From assembly GCA_030144725.1 (NCBI GenBank), contig JASKMD010000029.1, positions 2,780,346-2,844,345 of the forward strand: a DNA stretch of 64,000 nucleotides, written 5' to 3'. Below, in pieces: positions 11,798 to 22,918 of the stretch (positions within the stretch are counted from its first letter, which is position 1; the number at the start of each line of letters is the position of its first letter). The position numbers and the translations under genes were made by a program. This DNA is from Haematococcus lacustris. Taxonomy: Eukaryota > Chlorophyta > Chlorophyceae > Chlamydomonadales > Haematococcaceae. The notes below the pieces were generated by a model, which saw nothing but the letters and a program-made list of their open reading frames with translations, had not been told where the DNA came from and ran no database searches.

Positions 11798-12596
11798 ATG
11801 TCCCCGAAAAGGAACCGCAAGCGCGCCGTCTCCCCAGCACCCTCCACAGCTGGTAAGCCGGCGGTGCGGGAGGGGTTTCGCAGGGTGGTGGAGCAGCCTA
11901 GCAGGCCTGGCCTGGCCAGACCTGACAGGCTGGTGATCGTGGATGAGTTCCGCACCACCCGTGTCAGCTCGTCCGTGCATGCCCGTCAGCCTTGTGAGCT
12001 GCACCTGCCAGATCACCGGCCAAGGCCCGCAGACTGGGTACCCCCAGCAGGCCAGGTCAACCAGCGGCTGTTGCGCCCAGCCTGGAGCCTGCGGCATGCT
12101 AAGAATGTGCGGGGCCTGAAGTGGTGCCATGAGGTGCCGCCAACCCCCCCCTGCCCAGGACCCCCCTGCCCAGGACCCCCCTGCACCTGCCCAGGACCCC
12201 CCTGCACCTCCCCCAGCCGAGGACCCCTCACCCCCTCCCCCAGCGCAGGAGCCACCCCCACCAGCCCAGGACTAGCCCCCTGCCCAGGCCCCACCTGGCC
12301 CAGTGCCAAGACCCCAGGCTCCCCCATGGGGCAGGTGGCTGGACCGGGACACCAACCCCTGCCTCTACTTCCAGTGCATTGGGGAGAGCATGCAGCACCC
12401 CCTGGAGCTGTGCAGCTACAAGGGCCTGATGTCTCTGCCCCCCATTGGCAAGGAGTACCAGCAGGGCTACAAGCGGGTCAATGACCGGCTGCCAAAGGTC
12501 AAGCAGCGGCTGCACCGGGCTGCGGAGTACCGCCAAGGCATTGATGGCCAGGCCCGGAACAATGCATAGGGCCTAGCATGTTTACACAGGCTGTTA
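11798..12596 (+). pseudogene. TnpB/Fanzor-like gene fragment, copy D (best-preserved N-terminal side)
   Basis: From an ATG at 11798 the frame reads a basic start (MSPKRNRKRAV), then IVDEFRTTRVSSSV, then VRGLKWCHEV. In TnpB/Fanzor proteins the first corresponds to the D/E-x-TSxxCSxC segment leading into the zinc ribbon, and the second to its second knuckle. A proline-coding, C-rich repeat (12140-12260) follows and shifts the frame. The next frame (12303-12569) continues with RWLDRDTN, the RuvC-III-like catalytic motif, and a conserved tail ending DGQARNNA. After the stop, TAGCATGTTTACACAGGCTGT (12575-12596) is shared with copies F and G and marks the common 3' end. The two expected CxxC pairs are reduced to one Cys. 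No complete N-terminal RuvC-I/II region is present. Confidence 0.6.
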
Positions 12597-14459
12597 GCTT
12601 TACAAAGCATTAAGCTGTTAGCTTTGGTGAGGTGCCCAGTGGTCAAGGGGGATTAGCCCCAGGAATGAGTGCCATCGGTATGGGGTTTGTAGTCATCAAG
12701 GGTGCGACCGAGGATGCTACAACATGTTTGTAGTAGCTGAGTGAGATTACCCACAGTCCAACATGTTGTTCCTTGTTGAATAGGTTTTGTTGGCCTGCTT
12801 AAGGTTCCTTTCTTTATAATTTGGGGGCTTGGAGGCTCAGCTGCCCCTGCTAAAACACTCATCCCCCAGCACCACCTTGCCACTCTGTCCACGTGCACCT
12901 ATGTGACCCTGCACTAAACCCTACCCTACCCCCCTAACCCCCTCCCATGTGCCGATGCTGGCAGCGCCAGAGGAGGACCACTTCCTTGCAATCACACGCA
13001 TGGGACGACTGCTTCACCTTCTGCACCACCTACATGGCACATGGCACAGCATGCGGGCCTCGGCCTGACCCCAGCATCATCTCACAATCCGGAGCATCCT
13101 TGGCCCGCCCCACCTGCCCTAGCACCTGGCACCTTCTCTGACATGAATTAGATCAACATCCTTTCAATCTCGCCCTCGTTGCAGGGCCATGGATTCTTCC
13201 ACCATGATTGACAGCTGGTGTGTGCACGTACATTGTGGTGGGCGAGCAACAGGGGCTCGTGCACAACTTGGGTTTGGTGTGTGCATGCGCTGCTGTTGCT
13301 CCCTTTCCACACCGCAGGTGCTATTACCTGGGACATGGCATGTGGCGTTGTGTGCACTTGGGACCTGTGATATGATGTGGGACCTGTCATCACGGGCATG
13401 TTGTGCGACAGGCAGGCCTCAGGTCGACACCCACCCTCATCCGGCCTTCCCCACCGCCTCCTTGCCCTCTTGACCTCCCCTCATTGGGCCCAGCCTGTCC
13501 CCTTTCATACTTAGCAGCTCATGACACCGAGGTCCTGAACCTGCCACTTACCCCCAGTACTCACTACCCCGCCCTACCAACCCATGACCACCACCCACAA
13601 GAGCGCGCTGCACCACACCCTGCTGCCCCTTGCCCAGCTTCCCCTGCCGCTGCCAGCCTCCCCATAGCCAGAGTCACAGTTGGTGCCAGGTGGCTGCAGC
13701 ATGACTGTGCTGCCTTCAGGAAGGGGCTGCGCCAGGCAGCAAGCTGCTGCAGCTAGGGCTAGCGGGCCGCATTCCACCCACCGTCATGGCGCCATCTGCA
13801 GCAGCTGGGCAGCGCCCATCAGACTGTGATGGAGGGGCTGGCTGCATGCTGTAAGTGGTGACCTGCACCCTAAAGGTTGCGCTGGCAGCTTCAGGCCTAG
13901 CTCACCTCCAGCACACACATACACACGGCCAGACCTGGCCCTGGCACTGGTGAGGCCCAGCAGCAAACCTCAGCCTACCAGCCGCTCTCAGCTAGCGGAG
14001 TATGGCGGTACCGCTGCACCACCTTGACAGACAACCGCTCACGATGCAATAGTAGCCCACAATAGCAACTTACACGGCACATACCCTCGGCCAGCCACCC
14101 ACACACCTCAGCCAGTCCCCCTCCCTCCCTTGTGCCTGACTAACTGCTGCTGTATGCCAGCCAAGTTTTAGCAAGCTCCTCAATCCCCAACCACTCCATT
14201 CCCTGTCCTTGTCCATACACTCCTGCAAGACCGCCGGTTGCGCAGGCTGGGTCACGTCGTGGGGAGCACTGGCAGGAGCGGAGGCGCCGTCCAAATAGGT
14301 TGCTGGGCTGACCGCGGGCTTTGGCGGCCTGAGGAGACACGTTGAGGAGACGCGCGGCCTGATTCGAAGGACCCCCACATTGTGGATTTTCACACATCCG
14401 TGTATTTTTCACAGAAAACCTCAAATTGCTAGAAAATGCCCCCGCCCGTCGCACTGCGC
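12597..14459. other. Intergenic, no supported gene
   Basis: Nothing with coding character beyond short open frames. The part 13938-14175 is a dispersed repeat whose inverted partner lies at 59776-60029. At 14310-14390 the minus strand reads NQAARLLNV, also found on the plus strand at about 22075-22100, indicating another shared repeat or gene fragment. Confidence 0.5.
13938..14175 (+). repeat. Dispersed repeat, inverted partner at 59776-60029
   Basis: The stretch from CACTGGTGAGGCCCAGCAGC to TGTATGCCAGCCA matches the reverse complement of 59776-60029 with scattered substitutions. No ends or coding capacity recognised. Confidence 0.75.
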
Positions 14460-15137
14460 ATCGCGTGATGGGGTGCTGATGCGGTGTTGCGTGCCTGCCG
14501 CAAGGTGGTGTGCAGGCCCAGGGGCACAGACCAGCTGCGGGGCAGGGTGGTGCTTGTGGATGAGCACCGCACCAGCCGGGTCAGCTCAGCAGTGAATGGC
14601 AAGCAGCCCTGTGAGGAGGAGCTGGACAAACTCAGTGCCACAAGGCCTGCAGGCTGGAAGCCCCCAGCAGGGCAGGTGGAACCCCGCCTATTGCGGCCAG
14701 CCTGGAGCCAGCAGCGTGACCAGCCAGTGCGGGGCATGATGTGGTGCCCAGTAGTGCCCCCCCGCAAGCCCCCACAGGCCCCATGCAGCCAGGCAGCCAC
14801 ACAGCCAGCAGCCTCAGAGCCAGGGCCCAGCACTCCCCCTCCAGCCAAGCGCAGCAAGCCGGCAGCTGAGCCCACCAAGGGCAAGGGCAAAGGCAAGGCT
14901 GCCAAAGCCAAGCCAGCACCACAGCCAGGTAGGTGGGTAGACAGGGATTGCAATGCAGCATTGAACATGCAGCGCATTGGGGAGGCCAAGTGGCGCCCAC
15001 TCGAGCTGTGCTACTGGCCAGAGCAGGGGAAGCTGCCAGCCAAGGGCAAGGAGTACCCTGGCCTGGGCTACAAGCGGGTGCGAGACAAGCCACCCAAGGC
15101 CCAGGAGCAGCAGCAGCAGCCCGCTATGGCACAGTAG
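14460..15137 (+). pseudogene. TnpB/Fanzor-like 3' fragment, copy E (open frame)
   Basis: This is the least damaged copy of the second subfamily, open to its stop at 15137 but without an ATG at its 5' end, so it is truncated. Landmarks: VVLVDEHRTSRVSSAVNG (zinc-ribbon approach, Cys positions replaced by Ser/Val), RGMMWCPVV (second knuckle, one Cys), a Lys/Pro-rich linker (KRSKPAAEPTKGKGKGKAAK), and WVDRDCNAALNMQRIGE (RuvC-III-like, Asp and Asn kept). ELCYW and a Gln-rich end follow. Copies C and E share the linker that copies D, F and G lack. A TnpB-type RNA-guided nuclease needs all three RuvC Asp/Glu residues; only the last block is present, so this copy should be inactive on its own. Confidence 0.6.
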
Positions 15138-16249
15138 TCTGTGCCCCCTATCTTGAGCTGTTCTCAGCTTATAATTAGTGCATGTTTTGTCATGCCAACT
15201 CTACATCATAGCCCTAACGGGTCAGGCAATAGTGTAGGTGGTAGGCTAAACACTCCACACAGCCACACTGTTTGAGTCGGATCTAGTTAGTGGCTGCTAG
15301 TGGCTGGTAGTGGCTGCTAGTAGGTACTTCTGATCCGGCTCAAATGGTGGCCCTAGTGAGGGACAACGAGGCTGGTGCTCACCAATGCCATGTCGTGCCT
15401 CATGGGCCTTCATGTCATGGGGAGTTCTTGGGCACCTCATCATGGCTGGTGCGGGTGACCTGCAGCCAGCTACAAAGGTGGCAAGGGACACCATGCGGCA
15501 CTGTTGCTTGGAGACACAGTGGCGAGGGCAGGGCAACACCAAGGCATGTGGGTTGTGGCCTGCTGCATATGCTATGGCTAGCTAATCAGTTGAGGCATGA
15601 GGCACATGTTGCCTGCTGGTCGCGTAGTCAGCCAGGCACCCAGGGCCGACGTGCACGACATCGCAGCCAGGCCCTCACACCCTCGCCTGCCCCTCACCAT
15701 TCACCCTCATGCCCATGTTATGCCCTGGGTGAGTGGGTGTTGCGTATTGCCACGGCAGCAGCAGGCCCCTCCAGCAGCAGGCGCCCAGCAGCAGGCGCTA
15801 AAGCAGCTGCAGGTGGTGTGCAGAAGGTGTGGGCTTTGCCGTGTGCACTAGTCGTGGCATAGGTGGCATGCATTAGTTCGTGCTGGACCCAATCACAGGG
15901 ATGGGCAGCTGGACCTCCAATGGGTATGGCAGTGGTTGAGGTTGTGCAGTGGTAAGCAGCACGCTATTGGATTGTGTCTCAATGGGTTGGATATGGGTGC
16001 CAGAGCGATGCCAGCACGGTGCGCGGAACATTCCGGGATCCACGATAGCATTGCCAGCTGCTGCAGCCGCGAGACGGCTGGAGAGACAGGAACTAGGACA
16101 GCTAGCTCCGTGCCGGTGGATCGCGCCGGAGAGCGTGATCAAAAGCGAGTGATGAAGCCGGGAAGTGATGAACAAAACGGGGCGACCGCAGCTCCAGGTC
16201 ATTCACGACATCGTCTTTGACCCCAGCTCGAGCAACTTCTCGCGCTGCT
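15138..16249. other. Intergenic and 5' region of the Ala/Gln-rich gene
   Basis: No gene supported. The last 200 nt before 16250 are the presumed 5' leader of the gene that follows. Confidence 0.4.
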
Positions 16250-18369
16250 ATGACTCTGACCGCCGCCTTCCTCGCGTTGTGCCTCGCAGCCTCTCCAGCT
16301 TTGGGTAAGTGCATAATAGCGCAGACCAGCGGCATCCAAGGCAGCAGAAGAGACACAGATATGCACCCACTTCGAACGTGTTTTGAATAGTGACACAGCC
16401 ATTCGGAGTTTTAGCCCTGCGCCCCGTGCTTCCAGCTGCAGCTAGCTTCTTCAGCGTGTCAGGGGAACGCATCAAGGAACATGTCTGTTCCCTGCCGCGC
16501 TCGGGCTGGGGCCCTGCTTGCCTCTGATCGCGCTACCACCCACCATCAACCATGTCTGCAGGCCTGAGGGACCTGCGCCAGGCCTCGGCTACCGCTATCT
16601 CACAGGCAACCGCGTCTGCCACCGGAAACTCCTCGGCCTTCGCGCAATCGCTGGCCCAAGCCACGGCGTCGGTGAGTGGCAGCAGCTTTTGATGCCGGCC
16701 AGTGACTGATGTCCGGCATTTCTAATCACGATCTGGTGTGCGGCCCAGGGTAACGTTTCGGCTGCAGCCAGCGCGCTGGCCCAGGCTGTAGCTGCTGGAG
16801 GATCTCAGGTGCGTGCGTGACGAGGCGGTACAGTGGGAAAGTCGTTTGTCTTTTTGACGCGACAGCTGCTTTTGCATCAACCGCGTGCCAGCACCTGTCA
16901 ACAGTACACTCTTGTGGCGGGTCGTAACTGTTGCAGGCGCAGGCCGCAGCTCAGGCTGTGGCTCAGGCCCAGGCAACCAACCCCTCCGCAGCAGGCCAAG
17001 TTGTGGCACGTGAGTGAACTGCTGTCCCGCTATCTGGGCTTTTTCTAAGCCACAATGGAGTGGCTTGTGCACTGCTGAGTTCCATGCATTTGATTGGCTC
17101 TCACCCTGTTTGTCCGGCTGTTTGTCTGCAGAGGCTCAGGCCCTGGCTCAGGCTCAAGGCAATGGAGTCGCACTGGCAAACGCGTTGGCGCAGGCTGGGG
17201 TGACAGTGTCGCCCTCCCCAAGCCCCTCTCCAAGCCCCTCTCCAAGCCCCTCCCCAAGCCCCTCCCCAAGCCCCTCCCCTCCCCCCCCATCACCATTTGC
17301 CATTCTCGTGGTGCTATCCCCCCCTCCTCCCCCTTCTCCCTCTCCTCCCTCCCCAACTCCGAACGCTACTGTCTTGGGTATTCCCGTTGGATCCCCTATC
17401 TCATCCCCCCCTGCCCCACCTACCACCGCCACCGCCACCGCCATTGCCAACGCAATTGCATCGGGTAACGCACAAGCTGCAGCGCAGGCGATCAGCCAGG
17501 CTATCGCAAGTGAGTGAGGCTCTCCTGCCAGCCTGCAAGCGCAGTTTACAGTGCCTGGTTCAGAGCAAGCATGAAACGCTGCCTACCCTGAAGCTTTTGA
17601 CCTAGATTGTTGTGCCTGACGCTGCCTGCTCCATACCTGGTGACTGGCAGAGTAGTGAGCCCTGCTGTCTGAGCTTGTTGCCTCTTGCATTATGCTCTTG
17701 CAGGTGGCCAGGCATCCGCTGTGAGCACCGCACTGGCTCAGGCAGCGGCTACCGCCCCTGCTGCTGCCACTGGCTCTGCCATTGCGACTGCCCTGAGCCA
17801 GGCGCAAGCCCAGGGTGGCTCAGCCCAGGCTAACTCGCTGGCTCAGGCTGTGGCTGGGGCTGCCAACCAGGGTGGCACCGGTACTTCCCAGGCACTGGCT
17901 CAGGTAGGGGCTGGGGCTGGGGCTGGGGTTGGCAAGTAGGTGAGTGTTTTCTGTTCATATGCTGAGGAGCTAGTAGTGGATGGCAGTGTAGTGAGGTGTG
18001 TGGGTATGTCCCTTGACCATGCATTAACAGAGTAGTTCCGTTCACTGCTGCTGCTATCGTGCCTGTCTGGTGCAGGCTCTAGCCTCGGCCCAGGGATCGG
18101 GTGTGCCTGGTTCCACAGCTGCTGCCCAAGCTGTGGCGCAGGCAGCTGCCCAGGCAGGCGGTGCAGCCACAGCCCTGGCCCAGGTAACAAGTGTACTCAG
18201 GCATCTAGCAAGCTTCAGTAGCACGCATGTCGCTGCTGCTGTCGGCACTGTTCTTGTATTGGATGGAAATGTCACTGCATACTGCCTCTTGTTGGTGTGG
18301 AGCCTTTACTGCTGCCTGACACCGTTGTTGCTGCAGGCCCAGGCCACAGCCGCTGGTGGTCGCCGCTAG
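16250..18369 (+). CDS. Secreted Ala/Gln-repeat protein with SP-rich segment, 8 exons
   Basis: Exons: 16250-16304, 16562-16671, 16749-16808, 16937-17009, 17132-17509, 17704-17903, 18076-18183, 18337-18369. All introns are GT-AG and the 1017 nt close to 338 residues. Exon 1 is a signal peptide (TAAFLALCLAASPA). The rest is dominated by variations of ALAQA/AQAVAQA spread over exons 2-8, interrupted in exon 5 by (SP)n followed by PPPP blocks (about residues 127-165), the hydroxyproline-type signature of volvocine wall and matrix proteins. The Ala/Gln repeats are predicted helical and could self-associate. No catalytic domain; a structural extracellular role is inferred. Intron 6 has two possible donors (17904 and 17940); the second adds an in-frame TAG ending in VGK, resembling the C-terminus of the paralogue at 1246-2110. 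Confidence 0.8.
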
Positions 18370-18606
18370 GCACCTTGGCCTTCAAGCGAGGGGGCTTGGA
18401 CATGGCTGTTGTGCTAGCTCAGTCACTAAAAAGTGAACACCTGTAGTGGCTGTCCTCGGTGATACAAGTAGTTTACGGTCAGGGTTTGTGCATAGAAACG
18501 TGTACCTACATCCAGGGGTAGGATTTGGTCGGACAAATGTGAGTGTTTTGCTTATGCATCGGAAATGTTCCACTTCGAGGTTCCGAGGTTATGTTGTGCA
18601 TGTTAC

Positions 18607-18611
18607 TGTAA
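18607..18611 (+). terminator. Possible poly(A) signal TGTAA
   Basis: TGTAA about 240 nt after the stop of the Ala/Gln-rich gene; a candidate only. Confidence 0.35.
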
Positions 18612-18829
18612 CCTCGTCCCAGCTGAACCTAACCTCATAAAACTGGAATGTGTCGTGAGACTGGTTGAGTGAACAAGTACAAGACTGGTTGAGTAACCAA
18701 CAAGTTGCAGCGAGCAGCAGACAGTAGCAATAAAGCAGCAGCAAAAATGTACATCCCTCCTGTTGCACCTGGCTCCAGTCTCCTGCTGCTGCACCTGGCC
18801 CAGTCCCACCCCCCCAGGCCCCCCCATGG

Positions 18830-19100
18830 GGTAGGTGGCTGGCCCGGGACACCGACGGATGCCTGAATTTACAGGGCAGTGGGAGAGCATACAGCGCCCC
18901 CTGGAGCTGTGCAGCTGGACGGACCAGGTGTCTCTGTCCTCCATTGGCGAGGATTACCAGCAGGGCTACGAGCTGGTCAATGACCGGCTGCCCACGGGCA
19001 GGCAGCGGTTGTACTGGGGTGCAGAGTACCGGCGGGGTATTGATGGCCAGGCCCGCAACAATGCATAGAGCCTAGCATGTTTACACAGGCTGTAACCTTT
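18830..19100 (+). pseudogene. TnpB/Fanzor-like 3' fragment, copy F
   Basis: It begins at CCATGGGGTAGGTGGCTGG, equivalent to the RWLDRDTN region of copy D. Here the first motif Asp is Ala (ARDT) and Asn is Asp. A one-base shift follows, and from 18880 the conserved tail reads in a second frame to DGQARNNA and TAG at 19068, then the common 3' sequence GCCTAGCATGTTTACACAGG. Only the last quarter of the gene is present. Confidence 0.6.
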
Positions 19101-19524
19101 CAAGCATCAAATGATCTGAACGCGCCACTGTTCTGGACAGCTACCATGATGCGCAGCTGCCAACGTGACAAACGCTAGTGCAAGTGGTGAGTATTTACGA
19201 TGAGTATAACGATGGTATTTTGGTTAGTAGATGGTGGTGAGTATAACGATGGTATTTTGGTTATAATGACACCAGGTAAGAACCAGCTGACCCATCCTCG
19301 TCTTCTACGTGCGAAACACATTCTTCCTGCCGCACCGTCCCATCTCCTCCCGTCACGCGCCATCCCCATCTCCTTTATGCCCATCACTGCTAGCCCCCTT
19401 TACCCCCCACTGGCAGTCAGACGAATAGGGAGCGACCGCAAACCTAAAAGTCTAGTTCTTTTAACCAATGTTAACATGCAAATTCAGACTGTGGGCACAC
19501 TTTTTCAGACCATTGACCAGGCCT

Positions 19525-20105
19525 GATAGCAGCAGCAGGAGGGCAAGCCAGCCCTGCCCCTGCCTTCGCCAGGGGGGCAGCAGCAGCAGCAGGAGGGCAG
19601 GCCAGCCTTGCCCCTGCCCTGACCTGGGAGCCAGCAGCAGGAGGGCAAGCCAGCCCTGCCCCTGCCTTCGCCAGGGGGGCAGCTACAGCAGCAGGGCAGG
19701 CCAGCCCTGCCCTGACCTGGTGGCCATCAGCAGGAGGGCAGGCCAGCCCTGCCCCTGCCCTCATCAGGGGGCCAGCAGCAGGAGGGCAAGACAGCCCTGC
19801 CCCTGCCTTCGCCAGGGGGACAGCAACAGCAGCAGGGCAGGCCAGCCCTGCCCTGACCTGGTGGCCATCAGCAGGAGGGCAGGCCAGCCCTGCCCCTGCC
19901 CTCATCAGGGGGCCAGCAGCAGCAGCAGGGGGGCAGGTCAGCCCTGCACTGACCTGGGGGCCAGCAGCAGGAGGGCAGGCCAGTCCTGCCCCTGCCTTCG
20001 CCAGGGGGGCAGCAGCAGCAGCAGGAGGGCAGGCCAGCCCTGCCCCTGCCCTGACCTGGGGGCCAGCAGCAGGAGGGCAGGCCAGCCCTGCCCATGCCCC
20101 TGCTC
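19525..20105. repeat. G/C-rich minisatellite, about 12 imperfect units
   Basis: Units of 40-60 bp are built from GGGCAGGCCAGCCCTGCCC, CTGACCTGG or CTTCGCCAGG, and AGCAGCAGGAG. The motifs recur in changing order, so this is a compound array. Both strands are open across it because of composition; I do not treat those frames as genes. Confidence 0.85.
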
Positions 20106-20137
20106 TGAAGATTGCAGAAGCCCTTCCCATATCCCCC

Positions 20138-22246
20138 ATGCCATACTCGGTGCAATCTCTACAACAGTGGGGTACTGCCAGCGAGATCATAGCTCTGTGG
20201 GAGTCTGGTAGGGGGGGGGGCCCTAGCTTGCGATCTTTGGAGGGAGGGGAAGGGGGGAAGCAGTGGCGCGCCAACAGAGGGGTTGAAGGAAGGCAGGTGG
20301 GGAAGAGGGTCAGCGAGATCAAGCAGATAGTCTTGCTGATTGAGTGGTATCTCAGAACCAGGTTTCCTAACATTAGTAGGAGTGTAGCACTGCAACATTT
20401 GGACAGAAATACAAGACATATCAAAGCTTGGAGTGGCCTTTTAAGATGGCTGCAACGTGAGAAAAACCCAGCAGCAGCAGGCCAGCAGCACTTGGAGGCT
20501 GCAGCTGCAGGCCAGCAGCACCAGCAGGCTGCAGCCGCAGGCCAGCAGCACCTGGAGGCTGCAGCTGCAGGCCAGCAGCACCTGGAGGCTGCAGCTGCAG
20601 GCCAGCAGCACCTGGAGGCTGCAGCTGCAGGCCAGCAGCACCTGGGGATTGCAGCAGCAGGCCAGCAGCACCTGGAGGCTGCAGCTGCAGGCCAGCAGCA
20701 CCTGCAGGCTGCAGCTGCAGGCCAGCAGCACCTGGAGGCTGCAGCTGCAGGCCAGCAGGCTGCAGCTGCAGGCCAGCAGCACCAGCAGGCTGCAACAGCA
20801 GGCCAGCAGCACCTGGAGGCTGCAGCTGCAGGCCAGCAGCACCAGCAGGCTGCAGCTGCAAGCCAGCAGCACCAGCAGGCTGCAGGCCAGCAGCATCAGC
20901 AGGCTGCAGCAGCAGGCCAGCAGCACCTGGAGGCTGCAGCTGCAGGCCAGCAGCACCAGCAGGCTGCAGCTGCAGGCCAGCAGCACCTGGAGGCTGCAGC
21001 TGCAGGCCAGCAGCACCTGGAGGCTGCAGCTGTAGGCCAGCAGCACCTGGGGATTGCAGCAGCAGGCCAGCAGCACCAGCAGGCTGCAGCTGCAGGCCAG
21101 CAGCACCTGCAGGCTGCAGCTGCAGGCCAGCAGCACCTGGAGGCTGCAGCTGCAGGCCAGCAGCACCTGGAGGCTGCAGCTGCAGGCCAGCAGCACCTGG
21201 GGATTGCAGCAGCAGGCCAGCAGCACCTGGAGGCTGCAGCTGCAGGCCAGCAGCACCTGCAGGCTGCAGCTGCAGGCCAGCAGCACCTGGAGGCTGCAGC
21301 TGCAGGCCAGCAGCACCTGCAGGCTGCAGCTGCAGGCCGGCAGCACCTGGAGGCTGCAGCTGCAGGCCAGCAGCACCTGGAGGCTGCAGCTGCAGGCCAG
21401 CAGCACCTGGAGGCTGCAGCTGCAGGCCAGCAGCACCTGCAGGCTGCAGCTGCAGGCCAGCAGCACCTGGAGGCTGCAGCTGCAGGCCAGCAGCACCTGG
21501 AGGCTGCAGCTGCAGGCCAGCAGCACCTGGAGGCTGCAGCTGCAGGCCAGCAGCACCAGCAGGCTGCAGCTGCAGGCCAACAGCACCAGCAGGCTGCAGC
21601 TGCAGGCCAGCAGCACCTGGGGATTGCAGCAGCAGGCCAGCAGCACCAGCAGGCTGCAGCTGCAGGCCAGGGAGCATGTCAGCAACACTTGCAGATTTGT
21701 ACCCCCACTAAAGGGTCTCAGCAGCAGGTATTCTCAGCTTTGGCCAAGGTCCTAGCTGCAACAAGCCGGGGGATATCAGTTAGTGCTCTAGCAGCCGCCC
21801 TAGCAGCAGCAGCAAAGGGGCCAAGCCCGTCCACCTCCCCTACTGAGGCACCAAGGAGGAGTCAGCAGCCCACATTAACATATCTTCCCACTACAACAGA
21901 GGGGGTTGTTAATGCTTTCTTGGGGATGCCAGTAGCCAAGGGAGGTACGTCAGGCCTCCTCAATGGCTGCAGCCTCTTTGTCTGCATGTCAGCGGCGTGC
22001 AACAAGGCCAAACCGCCAGGGCTCCGCCACATGGACATGTGGGGGTCCTTCGAGCATCAAGACGTGTTCAATCAGGCCGCGCGTCTCCTCAACGTGCAAC
22101 TGGGAAGGGTGCGCAAAGGAACACGGGTGAAGGGCGCTGTGCGGCAACCGCAACCTGTTGTGAGCTCGCTACCCACTGCTCCCAGCCAGCCCGCCGGATT
22201 CCTGCCAGCTATCAGCTATGGCATTCGTCAGCCCACGTTTATCTAA
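20138..22246 (+). CDS. Doubtful 702-residue protein built on a 10-residue Ala/Gln repeat
   Basis: The ATG at 20138 opens a frame with a unique first 105 residues (including IEWYLRTRFPN). It is followed by about 40 copies of AAAAGQQHLE, and after 21680 by a unique part (QQQVFSALAKVLAATS, LAAALAAAAKGPSPS, FLGMPVAKGG). A possible splice donor (AG|GTACGT) lies near 21943. Against it being a gene: the repeat lacks stops in five frames, so length alone proves nothing. For it: the shortened repeat units (21 and 24 nt) all keep the frame. The last part (about 22030-22110) resembles a stretch on the minus strand at 14310-14400. Function unknown. Confidence 0.35.
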   Translation: MPYSVQSLQQWGTASEIIALWESGRGGGPSLRSLEGGEGGKQWRANRGVEGRQVGKRVSEIKQIVLLIEWYLRTRFPNISRSVALQHLDRNTRHIKAWSGLLRWLQREKNPAAAGQQHLEAAAAGQQHQQAAAAGQQHLEAAAAGQQHLEAAAAGQQHLEAAAAGQQHLGIAAAGQQHLEAAAAGQQHLQAAAAGQQHLEAAAAGQQAAAAGQQHQQAATAGQQHLEAAAAGQQHQQAAAASQQHQQAAGQQHQQAAAAGQQHLEAAAAGQQHQQAAAAGQQHLEAAAAGQQHLEAAAVGQQHLGIAAAGQQHQQAAAAGQQHLQAAAAGQQHLEAAAAGQQHLEAAAAGQQHLGIAAAGQQHLEAAAAGQQHLQAAAAGQQHLEAAAAGQQHLQAAAAGRQHLEAAAAGQQHLEAAAAGQQHLEAAAAGQQHLQAAAAGQQHLEAAAAGQQHLEAAAAGQQHLEAAAAGQQHQQAAAAGQQHQQAAAAGQQHLGIAAAGQQHQQAAAAGQGACQQHLQICTPTKGSQQQVFSALAKVLAATSRGISVSALAAALAAAAKGPSPSTSPTEAPRRSQQPTLTYLPTTTEGVVNAFLGMPVAKGGTSGLLNGCSLFVCMSAACNKAKPPGLRHMDMWGSFEHQDVFNQAARLLNVQLGRVRKGTRVKGAVRQPQPVVSSLPTAPSQPAGFLPAISYGIRQPTFI
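20469..21670. repeat. 30-bp minisatellite, about 40 copies
   Basis: The core unit is GCAGGCCAGCAGCACCTGGA plus GGCTGCAGCT. Variants replace CCTGGAG by CCAGCAG, CCTGCAG or CCTGGGGATT. The CCTGGGGATT type recurs at irregular intervals (20641, 21046, 21199, 21616), pointing to higher-order duplication. Confidence 0.95.
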
Positions 22247-22918
22247 GTTTGCCTGCATTTGACTTGCGTTTGACTGCTTTTGACTCGCTTGACTCGCTTG
22301 ACTGCTTCGCACTGTTCGACGCGCTAGTCCGTGCTTTCGGTTTGCGTAGAAAGCCTTGTAAGCGGTCTGACAATGCTCTGTGTCTCTTAGCTCCGGAGTT
22401 TTCTGCAGCTTTCCTGACTGTGCTTTCCCGCTTCACAAGTATTAGTGTAAGAATTGGGCGCAGCTGAGCTATGCGCAGCTGAGCTTTCAAGTCCAATCCG
22501 GTCCAGTCAGCTGTCAAGTCGAGGTCGCGGGCGCTTGGTCGAGGAGCAGGCAGAAAGCAACGGGGAGCAACGGGGGCGAGGGCCAGGAGCGAGCCAGCGA
22601 CGGGGCCCCGAGCCAGGTCCGAGCTTCAGGCCCCTCACTCGGCCCGTCACACCCTGGGCCTGAGGCCGGGTCCGAGTGGCGTCGATAACCACGGATTCTA
22701 GTATTTACGAGCCTAATTTTCTAAATTTTTCTTGCCTAGAATGTTAGATATTTCTACATATCCGAGCCACCGAGAATTCTATGGGCGTATCCTACGGATG
22801 AATGACCCATCGTTTGCAGCGGCATGATGAGGAAGAGATTGTGTTCCATGACTAAATGAGTGATCCAAACATGCATCGCACGACGTTGCTAACTTCTATA
22901 CCCATATCTCAGCGTGCA
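22247..22918. other. Intergenic / 5' region of BCCIP
   Basis: No gene seen. Includes a Ser/Leu-type TTTGACT/CTTGACT short repeat run at 22255-22310. Confidence 0.4.

Noticed and set aside
5000..15900. tRNA or rRNA genes
   Set aside because: I looked for cloverleaf-like and conserved rRNA stretches and saw none here or elsewhere in the window; a dedicated scan was not possible.
19471..20424. 317-residue minus-strand Ala/Gly/Pro frame
   Set aside because: Follows the minisatellite; no start context, domain or splice support.
20421..21688. Minus-strand 415-418-residue Leu/Gln/Pro frames
   Set aside because: Antisense of the 30-bp repeat, which has no stops in most frames.
22856..22918. Upstream ATG of BCCIP at 22856
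   Set aside because: It would add 21 residues without family similarity; the MAPKRK start fits better, though it cannot be excluded.
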